NCBI GenBank assembly: GCA_963811335.1
Contig: CAWERB010000017.1
Coordinates: forward strand, 248,001-312,000
Direction of reading: 5' to 3'
Length of the DNA stretch: 64,000 nt
Origin: Trebonia sp963811335
Lineage (GTDB): Bacteria > Actinomycetota > Actinomycetes > Streptosporangiales > Streptosporangiaceae
Within the stretch, counting starts at the first letter, position 1, and the number at the start of each line of letters is the position of its first letter. Made by a program: the position numbers and the translations under genes. The notes under the pieces are model-generated. The model did not search any database, was not told where the DNA came from, and saw only the letters and a list, made by a program, of their open reading frames with translations. Below are positions 8,227 through 15,954 of the stretch, piece by piece.

Positions 8227-8421
8227 GTGAGCCTAGCAATCGCCATGAACCTGATCGCCATGGCCGTCCTCGTCGGCGGCTGGTCAGCCGCCGTATGGGC
8301 GCTCTACAAGAAGCTGGGCGACCCCTATAAGCGGCCTGAGATGCCTCGGCCGGGGGCGGTCGACGTTTGGGACGCTGGCTCCCGTCGCGAGCCAGCCCTG
8401 ACCGGCAGGCCTAACGCCTGA
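8227..8421 (+). CDS. Small single-pass membrane protein, unknown function
   Basis: Starting at GTG 8227, with AAGGTG six bases upstream, this gives about 64 residues; an in-frame GTG at 8218 would add three. One hydrophobic helix (NLIAMAVLVGGWSAAVWALY) is followed by a short polar tail with RPEMPRPGAVDVWD. It is divergent from the OmpR-type regulator and shares the operator region with it, so it may be a regulatory target of that system. I do not recognise a family. Confidence 0.6.
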   Translation: MSLAIAMNLIAMAVLVGGWSAAVWALYKKLGDPYKRPEMPRPGAVDVWDAGSRREPALTGRPNA

Positions 8422-8461
8422 GCATGGCATCCGCCGTACGCCTCGCCGGAAGGAGGACACG

Positions 8462-8587
8462 ATGACGCATGGCGGCCACTGGCAGCCGATGGCACCAGCC
8501 CGCCGGGCACTCGCCCGGTGCCGATCCCTCGGCGCGTGCGGGTACCTTCCCAAGCCAGCTGTCGCCGCGGGCGGCGCAGGACCGTGA
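8462..8587 (+). CDS. Possible 41-residue protein with a strong ribosome site
   Basis: The ATG at 8462 follows GGAAGGAGGACACG, a near-perfect Shine-Dalgarno site at ideal distance, and 40 codons follow before TGA at 8585. The peptide is basic (MTHGGHWQPMAPARRALAR...) with two cysteines and no recognised domain. It begins 40 bp after the small membrane protein on the same strand, so the two could be co-transcribed. Only the ribosome site and position support it. Confidence 0.35.
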   Translation: MTHGGHWQPMAPARRALARCRSLGACGYLPKPAVAAGGAGP

Positions 8588-8614
8588 TCTCTCGGGCTGG
8601 CGCGCTCGCGCTCC

Positions 8615-9274
8615 TTACCAGCCCCGGGCGCGCCATTCCGCCAGGTGCGGGCGCTCGGCGCCGAGCGTGGTGTCACCGCCGTGGCCCGGGTAGACCCAGG
8701 TCGCGTCGGGCAGCCGGTCGAAGACCTTGGCGACGACGTCGGCGTACAGCGAGTCGAACCGCGCCGGGTCCTTCTGCGTGTTCCCGACGCCGCCGGGGAA
8801 CAGGCAGTCCCCGGTGAACAGGTGCGGCTCGGCCCCGTCGGCGCCGAGGGTCAGCGCGATCGACCCGGGCGTGTGCCCGACCAGGTGGGTCACGCCGAGC
8901 ACCGTGTCGCCGAACTCGATCGTCCCGCCGTCCTCGACCAGTTCGTCGGTCGGCACCGGGATGCCGGGCGCGTCCGCCGGGTGCGCCACGGTGACGGCCC
9001 CCGTCGCGGCCTTCACCTCGGCGAGCGCCTGCCAGTGATCGGGGTGCTGGTGCGTGGTCACGATCTTGGCCACCGGCGTGTCGCCGATCATCTCGAGCAG
9101 CCGCCGCGGCTCGGCCGCCGCGTCGATGAGCAGCCCCTGCCCCGTCCCGTCGACCAGCAGGTACGCGTTGTTGTTCATCTCGCCCACGGCGATCTTGGTC
9201 AGCGTCACGCCGCCGATGGGCCGCGTGTCCGACGGCCCGCCGACACGCACGTCTCCGGTGTAAGTCACAAGCAA
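8615..9274 (-). CDS. MBL-fold metallo-hydrolase (glyoxalase II-like)
   Basis: A 219-residue metallo-beta-lactamase-fold hydrolase with the metal-binding signature THQHPDHWQALAEV, a later metal histidine in THLVGHTPGS, the bridging Asp in LFTGDCLFPGG and the last histidine in YPGHGGDTT. These fit the hydroxyacylglutathione/thioester hydrolase-like group of the fold; the true substrate is unknown. The start is TTG 9274 (GGGGA at 6 nt) or GTG 9268. A second copy of its last 20 codons lies at 4884-4960. Confidence 0.9.
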   Translation of the reverse strand: MLVTYTGDVRVGGPSDTRPIGGVTLTKIAVGEMNNNAYLLVDGTGQGLLIDAAAEPRRLLEMIGDTPVAKIVTTHQHPDHWQALAEVKAATGAVTVAHPADAPGIPVPTDELVEDGGTIEFGDTVLGVTHLVGHTPGSIALTLGADGAEPHLFTGDCLFPGGVGNTQKDPARFDSLYADVVAKVFDRLPDATWVYPGHGGDTTLGAERPHLAEWRARGW

Positions 9275-9320
9275 AAGCTATCCCCAGAACGAGGGCGTGT
9301 CTGCGCCACCCCGCCCATGT

Positions 9321-10670
9321 TCAGGCGCGGAGGGTGCTGGCGACCCGTTCAGCTGCGGTGAGCTCCGGGGCCTCGAACGGTCGCTGGGTCAGTTCCTCGG
9401 CGAGCAGGATGTAGCGCGCCGCGGTCGCGATGCGGACCTCGTCGGTCAGGACGGGGGCCGGTCCGTCGCCGCGGAATCCTCGCTCGGCCATCCACTCGCG
9501 CAGCGGCTCCTTGTCGAGTGCCCGCTGGTCCTTGCCCTTACTGAAGAGCTCGTCGTAGGTGTCTGCGTACCAGTAGCGCGAGCTGTCGGGCGTGTGCACT
9601 TCGTCGATGAGCACGATCTCGTCACCGAGCAGGCCCAGCTCGTACTTCGTGTCGGCCAGGATCAGGCCGCGCCGGGCCGCGAGTTCGGTGCCCCGGGCGA
9701 ACAGCCGGAAGCAGATGTCGGCGCACCGGTCGAACAGGTCCGCGGTCACGAGGCCCTCCGCGATCGCGTCGTCGCGGCCGAGGTTCCGGTCATGCGCTTC
9801 GAACTTGGTCGTCGGGGTCAGGATCGGGGCCTCCAGCCGCTCGTTCTTGCGCAGTCCTTCAGGCATCAGGTTGCCGGCGACGTTCCGCGCGCCCGCCTCG
9901 TAGTTGAACCACAGCGATGTCTTCGTTACGCCCGTGATGTAGGCGCGAACGACGAATTCAAGCGGCACGGGAGCGCACTCGCGGACGCGCACGACGTTGG
10001 GGTCAGGGACCTCCAGGAGGTGATTGGCGACGATGTCGGAGGTGGCGCCGAACCAGTAGTTCGCAATCTCGTTGAGGACCTGTCCCTTGAACGGGATAGT
10101 CCCGAGGGGCCGGTCGAACGCCGACAGCCTGTCCGTGGTCACGATGGTGCGGACGTCGCCGTCGACGTAGCTGTCGCGCACTTTGCCCTCGCGGCGGACG
10201 CCAAGGTGGCCGAAGTCCGTCCGGTCGAGCGTGCCCAGCAGTTCCCTGGCCAGCCTCTCGTCCGAGAGCATCGGCGTCCCTTCTCCGATACGCAGCGGTG
10301 ACCCCATGACGTCCTCCCTTTCGATCATCCGGTCCATCGCGTCGACCCGGCCAGCCGCTCGCCGGGCCGCCTCCGCCAGGCGCCGGCGGTGCTCAGCCAG
10401 CCGCGCCCGCCGCGCGGCCCGGTCAGTGGCATCGACGACGGCGGCGACATCCCCCAGCGGCATGCCGACATCCCGCAACGCGGCGAGGGCGCGCGCCCGC
10501 GGCAGCTGGCGCAGCCCGTAGCGGCGGTAGCCGGTGCGATCATCGACCTCGGCAGGCACGAGCAGGCCGACCTGGTGATAGTGCCGCAACGTCTCCACCG
10601 TCAGCCCCGACAACTGCGCGAACGCGCCGACACCGACCAGCTCGCTTGAATCCACACCGGCAGTATCCAA
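9321..10670 (-). CDS. purC: MerR-type DNA-binding domain fused in frame to SAICAR synthetase (PurC)
   Basis: A single 449-codon frame encodes two unrelated parts. Residues about 10-115 form a MerR-family winged helix plus dimerisation coiled coil: VGAFAQLSGLTVETLRHYHQ, TGYRRYGLRQL, then an Ala/Arg-rich helix. Residues about 135-449 form a complete PurC, the enzyme joining aspartate to CAIR in purine synthesis: EGKVRDSY, TDRLSAFDRPLGTIPFKGQ, RECAPVPLEFVVRAYITG, ILTPTTKFEAHDRNLG, LADTKYELG and DEVHTPDSSRYWYAD. Inside the frame, ATG 10307 (codon 122) is preceded by AAGGGAGGAC, the best ribosome site in the area, so free PurC is probably also made. The long form starts at TTG 10670 or GTG 10655, with weak signals. 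No stop separates the two parts. An indel that removed a stop codon or altered the frame between two genes cannot be ruled out. Confidence 0.88.
   Translation of the reverse strand: MDTAGVDSSELVGVGAFAQLSGLTVETLRHYHQVGLLVPAEVDDRTGYRRYGLRQLPRARALAALRDVGMPLGDVAAVVDATDRAARRARLAEHRRRLAEAARRAAGRVDAMDRMIEREDVMGSPLRIGEGTPMLSDERLARELLGTLDRTDFGHLGVRREGKVRDSYVDGDVRTIVTTDRLSAFDRPLGTIPFKGQVLNEIANYWFGATSDIVANHLLEVPDPNVVRVRECAPVPLEFVVRAYITGVTKTSLWFNYEAGARNVAGNLMPEGLRKNERLEAPILTPTTKFEAHDRNLGRDDAIAEGLVTADLFDRCADICFRLFARGTELAARRGLILADTKYELGLLGDEIVLIDEVHTPDSSRYWYADTYDELFSKGKDQRALDKEPLREWMAERGFRGDGPAPVLTDEVRIATAARYILLAEELTQRPFEAPELTAAERVASTLRA
10311..10320 (-). promoter_or_regulatory. Internal ribosome binding site of purC
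   Basis: On the minus strand this reads AAGGGAGGAC, placed 3-5 nt before ATG 10307 in the middle of the MerR-PurC frame. Its strength argues for independent initiation of PurC. Confidence 0.7.
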
Positions 10671-10706
10671 CCCTCGGCCGCCCGAGAGGCAAGGCGGGGA
10701 GGAAGA

Positions 10707-11456
10707 TCAGGCCCGGATCGCCGCCGGCGACTCCGCGAGCGAGCCGGGGTAGAAGCCGCGCGCCGTGCGGAGCACCTCATCGAGCGGCGGCCACCACGGC
10801 CCGTGCCGCAGCGAGCCGAGCTCGCTCAGCAGGGCGTCCGCCTGCGCGGCGGGTGAGGCGCCGGCCGCCACCGCCACCCGGTTCGGCCGGACCGCGCGCA
10901 GCGGCCCGAGGTAGAAGTCCGCGCGTCCCGCGCCGGGAGCACCGGGAGCACCGGGAGCACCGGAAGCGTCGGACGAACCCGGCGGGACGGCCGCGCCCGC
11001 CCCGCCCGGGGCGCTCTCGTCGGCGAGCACCAGGTAGTAGTCGGGCAGTTCGAACCGCTTGGACCGCCACGCGCCCATGGCCTCCGCCGCCCGCAGCTCG
11101 AATACGTCGCTCCGCTGCGGCTCGGCGCTGAGCTGCCACATCGCCTGCCAGGCGGTGGCGACCTCACGCAGCGGGTCGGCGGCGACCAGCACATAAGGCG
11201 CGGAAATGCCGGCCGCCCGGCGCAGCGCGCCCGCCGCCGCCTCGAGCCCGGTCCCCTCGGTCCCGGCCCCCCCGGCCCCGCCGCCCGCGCCGGCACCGCC
11301 CGCGCCGGCACCGCCCGCGCCAGCACTGGCAGGCGCCGGCTCCGGCCGGACGAGCACGACGTTCAGTGACCGGCCCACGGCGGCGAGAACCTGCTCGCCG
11401 GGCCGTCCCGCGAGGACCACGACGGTCGACGGATTGTGCCTCACCCGCCCGATCAT
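10707..11456 (-). CDS. Conserved actinobacterial hypothetical protein with low-complexity inserts
   Basis: A 249-residue protein. The conserved-looking blocks are STVVVLAGRPGEQVLAAVGR, a middle section with YVLVAADPLREVATAWQAMW and FELPDYYLVLADES, and a C-terminal section FYLGPLRAVRPNRVAVA and HGPWWPPLDEVLRTARGFYPG. They are interrupted by an Ala/Gly run (about residues 44-67, GAGGAG repeats) and a GAPGAPGAPGAG run (about residues 166-177). Both are encoded by short tandem DNA repeats and look like recent expansions. It follows MerR-PurC on the same chromosome arm, and its own start at 11456 has no strong ribosome site. The function is unknown. Confidence 0.75.
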   Translation of the reverse strand: MIGRVRHNPSTVVVLAGRPGEQVLAAVGRSLNVVLVRPEPAPASAGAGGAGAGGAGAGGGAGGAGTEGTGLEAAAGALRRAAGISAPYVLVAADPLREVATAWQAMWQLSAEPQRSDVFELRAAEAMGAWRSKRFELPDYYLVLADESAPGGAGAAVPPGSSDASGAPGAPGAPGAGRADFYLGPLRAVRPNRVAVAAGASPAAQADALLSELGSLRHGPWWPPLDEVLRTARGFYPGSLAESPAAIRA

Positions 11457-11659
11457 AACGGCCGCGAGCTGAACCGCCCCGGACCGAGCTCACCGGGCGG
11501 CCCGGGACGGGTCGGCGCGCGCCGAGCCTGGCCCGGTTGCCGTGCCCGCCGGCCATGGCCCCAGGCCGGCCCGCGTCCATTTGGGGGCGTGCCAAGAGGA
11601 GGGAGACTCCGCTAGAGTCGTGAACGCGTGAGCCACCAGGCGTTGAGGGGCGGGTACCG

Positions 11660-12536
11660 ATGAAGTTGCCTCCGGTTGAGTACGAGGCGCCTGCGACTGT
11701 CGAGGAAGCGGCCGGCCTGCTGGCCGAGTACCAGGACGAGGCGAGCGTGCTGGCCGGCGGGCAGAGCCTGATCCCGCTGCTCGCGCTCCGGCTGGCCCGC
11801 CCCGCGGTGCTCGTCGACGTCAACGGCGTGGCCGGGCTGTCCGGGGTGTCGCGGGTCAACGGCTGGCTGGCCGTCGGCGCGACGACGCGCGAGTACGTGG
11901 CCGAGGAATCGCCCGAGGTCGCCCAAGCGGTACCGCTGCTCGCCGCCGCCCTGCCGCTGATCGGTCATGAGGCGATACGCAATCGCGGCACGATCGGGGG
12001 CAGCCTGGCGCACGCCGACCCGGCGGCCGAGCTCCCGGCGGTCGCCCGGGCCCTGGACGCCGAGTTCGTGGTGCGCAGCGCATCGCGAAACCCGCGTCAT
12101 CGCGGCGGCGGACTGGTTCGAGGGTTACCTGGCGACAGCGCGCCGCCCGGATGAGCTCCTCACCGAGGTCCGCTTCCCGGTGGCGGCGCCCGGTACCGGG
12201 GCCGCCTTCCAAGAGGTCGCACGGCGGCACGGCGACTTCGCCATCGTCGGCCTCGCCGCCCAGCTCACCCTGGCGCGAGACGGCACGATCGCCGACGCGC
12301 GGCTGGCGTTCTCCGGCGTGGCCGACGTGCCGGTCCGGGCGACGGGCGCGGAGGACCTGCTTGGCGGCCGGCGCCCGTCGGCGGAGCTGTTCGCGGAGGC
12401 GGCCGCCGCGGCGGCCGCCAGCCTCGACCCGCCCGCCGACCTGCACGGCTCGTCGGAATACCGGAAGAAGGTAGCGGCCGCACTAGTCCGGCGCGGGTTG
12501 CGGGCGGCCGCGGATAACGCCCAGGAGAGGCAGTGA
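11660..12536 (+). CDS. CoxM-like FAD-binding subunit of a molybdenum hydroxylase (frameshifted)
   Basis: FAD subunit of a xanthine dehydrogenase/CO dehydrogenase-family enzyme. It should pass electrons from the iron-sulfur subunit to the acceptor. FAD motifs are AGGQSLIPLLALRLARP and TIGGSLAHADPAAELP. The first frame runs from ATG 11660 to about 12088. The rest (VIAAADWFEGYLATARRPDE through AAALVRRGLRAAA) is in another frame to the TGA at 12534-12536. Removing one A from CGAAACCC near 12090 restores one protein of about 290 residues, the normal length, so an indel error is more likely than decay. The stop overlaps the first codons of coxS. Confidence 0.88.
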
Positions 12537-12538
12537 CG

Positions 12539-13009
12539 ATGGCGGACGTTACCGTGACGGTGAACGGTGAAGCACGCGCCCGTTCGGTGGAAGCTCGCAA
12601 GACGCTGGCCGACTTCCTGCGCGACGACCTCGACCTCACCGGGACCCACGTCGGCTGCGAGCACGGCGTCTGCGGCGCGTGCACGGTCATCGTGGACGGC
12701 CGGGCGGTGCGCTCCTGCCTGATGCTCGCCGTCCAGGCGGCAGGCAGCGAGGTGACCACCGTCGAGGGGCTGGCGAGCGACGGTGAGCTCGGCCCGCTGC
12801 AGCAGGCGATGGCGGACTCGCACAGCTTCCAGTGCGGCTTCTGCACGCCGGGGTTCGTCATGCAGGCCACCGCGTTCCTCGGCGCCCACCCGGACGCGGG
12901 CGAGCGGGAGATCCGTGAGGCGCTGTCGGGCAACATCTGCCGGTGCACCGGCTACCAGAGCATCATCGACGGCGTCCTGCTGGCCGCGCGGCGCGGCCGG
13001 GAAGCCTGA
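12539..13009 (+). CDS. CoxS-like [2Fe-2S] subunit of a molybdenum hydroxylase
   Basis: About 156 residues from ATG 12539 (GAGAGG eight bases upstream; GTG 12533 is an in-frame alternative that overlaps the coxM stop). It carries both [2Fe-2S] clusters expected of the family: the plant-ferredoxin type GCEHGVCGACTV with a later SCLML, and the C-terminal helical type CGFCTPGFVM and NICRCTGYQSI. The gene is intact and sits in the common actinobacterial order M-S-L. Confidence 0.95.
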   Translation: MADVTVTVNGEARARSVEARKTLADFLRDDLDLTGTHVGCEHGVCGACTVIVDGRAVRSCLMLAVQAAGSEVTTVEGLASDGELGPLQQAMADSHSFQCGFCTPGFVMQATAFLGAHPDAGEREIREALSGNICRCTGYQSIIDGVLLAARRGREA

Positions 13010-13013
13010 CCAG

Positions 13014-13090
13014 GCAGGACCAAGCAGGACCAGCAGGCAGCGGACCAGGCAGGACCAAAGCAGGACCACGGCAGGACCACGGCAGGACCA
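13014..13090 (+). repeat. Tandem GCAGGACCA repeats between coxS and coxL
   Basis: Six exact copies of GCAGGACCA, separated by 0-2 bases plus one degenerate stretch, fill nearly the whole gap between the iron-sulfur and molybdenum subunit genes. They end 12 bp before the start codon of the latter, next to its GAGGAG ribosome site. The repeats are non-coding in the operon direction. Slippage expansion is the simplest origin; an effect on translation of the large subunit is possible. Confidence 0.8.
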
Positions 13091-13102
13091 AGAGGAGCGG
13101 CG

Positions 13103-15449
13103 ATGGCTCAGATTGCGGCCCAGCGCTACACCGGCACCAGCGTCAAGCGCTCGGAGGACCCGCGCATCCTGACCGGCGGCGGGCGCTACGTCGATGACAT
13201 CAAGCTGCCGGGGATGCTGCACGCGGCGTTCGTCCGCTCGCCGATGGCCCATGGCCAGGTACTCGACAGTCGACGCTTCAGGCGCAAGGGAACTTCCGGG
13301 CGTCGTCGCGGTGTACACCGGGGCGGACATGGCGACGATGACGCTCCCCGGGCAGGACCCGCTGTTCGCGATGATGGGCGGCGGCGGGCCCGCACCCGAG
13401 TACACCCTGCTCGCGACGGACAAGGTGCGCTTCGTCGGCGACCCGGTGGCGATCGTCATCGCGGAGAGCCGGTACCTGGCCGAGGACGGGTGCGAGCTTG
13501 TCGAGGTCGACTACGCGGACCTGCCGCCGGTCGCGACCGCGGCCGCCGCCCTGGACGCGGGCAGCCCGCGGCTGTTCGCCAACCTGGACGACAACATCAT
13601 CGGCCCGCACAAGCGCAGCGAGTTCGGCGACGTAGCCGGAGCATTCAACCGCGCGGACCGCATCGAAGAGTTCCACATCGACGTGCACCGCCACCAGAAC
13701 GTCCCGATGGAGGGGCGCGGCATCGTGGCGAGCCACGACGCGGAGACGGGCATCATGACGGTGCACGCGGCGACGCAGGGCGTGCACATGACCCGGATGG
13801 GCATCGCCATGCGGCTCGGCATGGACGCGGACAAGGTGCGCGTGCTCGCCGGGGACATCGGCGGCTCGTTCGGGCTGAAGATCGGCGCCTCGCGCGAGGA
13901 GCTCGCCGTCGCCGCCGCGTCCCGCGCGCTTGGCCGCCCGGTCAAGTGGACCGAGGACCGCGGCGAGAACCTCGCCGCGTCCGGGCACGCCCGCGAGGAG
14001 AGCTTCGACGTCCGGGCCGCCGTCAGCAAGGACGGCGACCTGCTCGGGCTGGACGTGGCGATGGTGATCGACATCGGCGCGTACCCGGTGATGGGCACGA
14101 TGGTCGCCGGCATCATGGAGGGGATGATGCCCGGCCCGTACAAGCTCGCGGGGTTTGGCTTCGAGTCGACCGCGGTCGCCACCAACAAGGCGTCGTACAT
14201 CGCCTACCGCGGCCCCTGGGCGTCGGAGACGTTCGTGCGGGAGCGCGTGCTTGACCTGCTCGCGAAGGACCTCGGCCTCGACCCGCTGGATATCCGGCTG
14301 CGCAACGCCGCGCCGCGCACCGACCCGCCGGCCGTCATGGTCACCGGGCGCCCGCTGGTCGGCGTCACCACGCGGGAGTCGCTGGACCGGGTCGCCGAGA
14401 TGATAGACATCCCCGCCTTCAGGCGCCGCCAGGCGCAGGCACGGGAACAGGGCCGTTACCTGGGCATCGGCCTGGCGACGTTCATCGAGGGCGCGCCTGG
14501 GCCGCGGTCGCCCGACGGGCCCAGCGGCCCGATGGGCCTGGAGCACATGCGGCTTTGGCTGACCGAAGACGGCATCCTGACCCTGTTCACCGGCCAGATG
14601 CCGCACGGCCAGAGCCACCAGACCACCCTCGCGCAGATCGCCGCCGACGAGTTCGGCGTGCCGTTCGAGCAGGTCCGCGTCGTCGTCGGGGACAGCGCCG
14701 TGGTGCCGTTCGGGTTCACCGGCGGCAGCCGGTCGGCCACCATGACCGGCGGCGTGGCGCTGCACGGCGCCCGCCAGCTCAAGGGCAAGGTGCTCGACTT
14801 CGCGGCGCAGCTCATCGAGGCGAGTGCCGCGGACCTGGAGATCGTCGACGGCATGGTCCAGGTGGTCGGCGACCCCGACACCGCGCTCGGCGTCGGCGAG
14901 GTCGCGCGGCGGGCGGCGTCGGGGGAGTTCGGCGCCGAGCCCGACGCCAAGCTCGAGGTCGAGGCCTCGTTCGACGGCGGCGAGGGCGGCTGGTCGGGCG
15001 GCACCCACTGCGCCATCGTCGAGGTCGACGTGGAGACCGGCATCGTGACGGTCGAGCGGTACGTCGCGGCGGAGGACTGCGGCGCGCTCATCAACCCCGC
15101 CGTGGTGGAGGGCCAGATCCGCGGCGGCATCGCGCAGGGCATCGGCGCGGTGCTGCTCGAGCGGTCCGCCTACGACGCCGACGGCAACTACCAGTCGGCC
15201 ACGTTCATGGACTACCTGCTGCCGACCGCCTGCGAGATCCCGCGGCTCGAGATCGAGCACCTGCAGACCGTGGCGACCGACCCGGACGTCAACTTCCGCG
15301 GCGTGGGCGAGGGCGGCATGATCGTCGCGCCGCCCACCCTGGTGAACGCGATCGAGGACGCGCTCGCCCCGTTCGGCGTGCGGATCTACGAGCAGCACCT
15401 GCCGCCGGCCCGCATCCTCGAGCTCATCGACGAGGCGGCCGCCGGCTGA
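13103..15449 (+). CDS. CoxL-like molybdopterin-binding catalytic subunit (frameshifted)
   Basis: Large subunit of the hydroxylase, binding the molybdenum-cytosine dinucleotide cofactor. The ATG at 13103 follows GAGGAGCGG. The first 55 codons (KRSEDPRILTGGGRYVDDI, HAAFVRSPMAHGQVL) are in one frame; from about 13275 the protein continues in a second frame (VDASGARELPGVVAVYTGAD) to the TGA at 15447. Removing one base near 13275 gives one protein of about 780 residues, the family length. The active-site loop reads SYIAYRGPWASETFVRE. This is neither the AYXCSFR loop of form I CO dehydrogenase nor the AYRGAGR loop of form II, so the substrate should not be assumed to be CO. Other cofactor motifs are GGSFGLKIG, TGGSRSATM and the C-terminal GVGEGGMI. 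Confidence 0.9.
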
Positions 15450-15465
15450 CGCCGCCGGACAAAAG

Positions 15466-15512
15466 ACCACCGCCCGTTCGGACGAAGGACATTCGCCAGA
15501 ACGGGCGGTGGT
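15466..15512. terminator. Bidirectional terminator between coxL-like gene and cspA
   Basis: A perfect 14-bp inverted repeat: ACCACCGCCCGTTC at 15466-15479 pairs with 15499-15512. Inner CGAA/TTCG pairing extends the stem. It lies 17 bp after the stop of the large subunit and 19 bp before the stop of the convergent cspA. Confidence 0.85.
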
Positions 15513-15530
15513 GTTACCCGATGATCAAGC

Positions 15531-15740
15531 TCAGATGGCGCGGACGTGCTCGGCCTGCGGGCCCTTCTGGCCCTGCGTGATGTCGAACTCGACGCGCTGG
15601 TTCTCGTCCAGGCTGCGGTAACCGTTTGACTCGATAGCCGAGAAGTGGACGAAAACGTCCTGGCCTCCGCCGTCGACACTAATGAACCCGAAGCCCTTGT
15701 CCGAGTTGAACCACTTGACTGTTCCCTGCGCCACGCGCAT
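15531..15740 (-). CDS. cspA: Cold-shock domain protein, CspA family
   Basis: A 69-residue single-domain nucleic-acid chaperone. ATG 15740 has the ideal site AAGGAG seven bases upstream. RNP1 is KGFGFISVD, RNP2 is DVFVHFSAI, and the protein begins with GTVKWFNSDKG. About 170 bp of leader separate it from a 21-bp tandem repeat at 15913-15954, in keeping with the long 5' leaders usual for cold-shock genes. Confidence 0.97.
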   Translation of the reverse strand: MRVAQGTVKWFNSDKGFGFISVDGGGQDVFVHFSAIESNGYRSLDENQRVEFDITQGQKGPQAEHVRAI

Positions 15741-15912
15741 TTTCTCCTTGCCTACGATCAGTCCCCGCACCTCGCGGAGACCCCGGCAGTAAATCCGCGA
15801 GCGCGTCATGAAGCCACGTACACAGAAGCTACAACCAGTGGTCACAACCATAGCAGGGGGCAGGGTCATTCCCTGGCCGCGACACAGATTTTGGTCAGAA
15901 GTCGATGACGTT

Positions 15913-15954
15913 CCGTTACAAACAGTCAGGCGTCCGTTACAAACGGTCAGGCGT
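15913..15954. repeat. Two tandem 21-bp repeats upstream of cspA
   Basis: Two copies of CCGTTACAAACRGTCAGGCGT lie head to tail and differ at one base (R is A, then G). The second copy contains the stop codon of the arginine deiminase gene. They sit about 175 bp upstream of the cspA start codon, in the position of its promoter, so they may be regulator half-sites or a small duplication. Confidence 0.7.

Noticed and set aside
13014..13090. CRISPR array
   Set aside because: The units are 9 bp with almost no spacers; these are simple tandem repeats. No cas genes are present.
13103..15449. Carbon monoxide dehydrogenase (form I) call for the CoxMSL-like operon
   Set aside because: The active-site loop is AYRGPWA, not AYXCSFR, so CO oxidation cannot be claimed.
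13278..15470. Very long open frame on the minus strand (about 730 codons) opposite the CoxL-like gene
   Set aside because: It is the antisense shadow of a GC-rich gene; composition is His/Arg/Gly/Val-rich with no domain, while the plus strand carries an unmistakable molybdenum hydroxylase.
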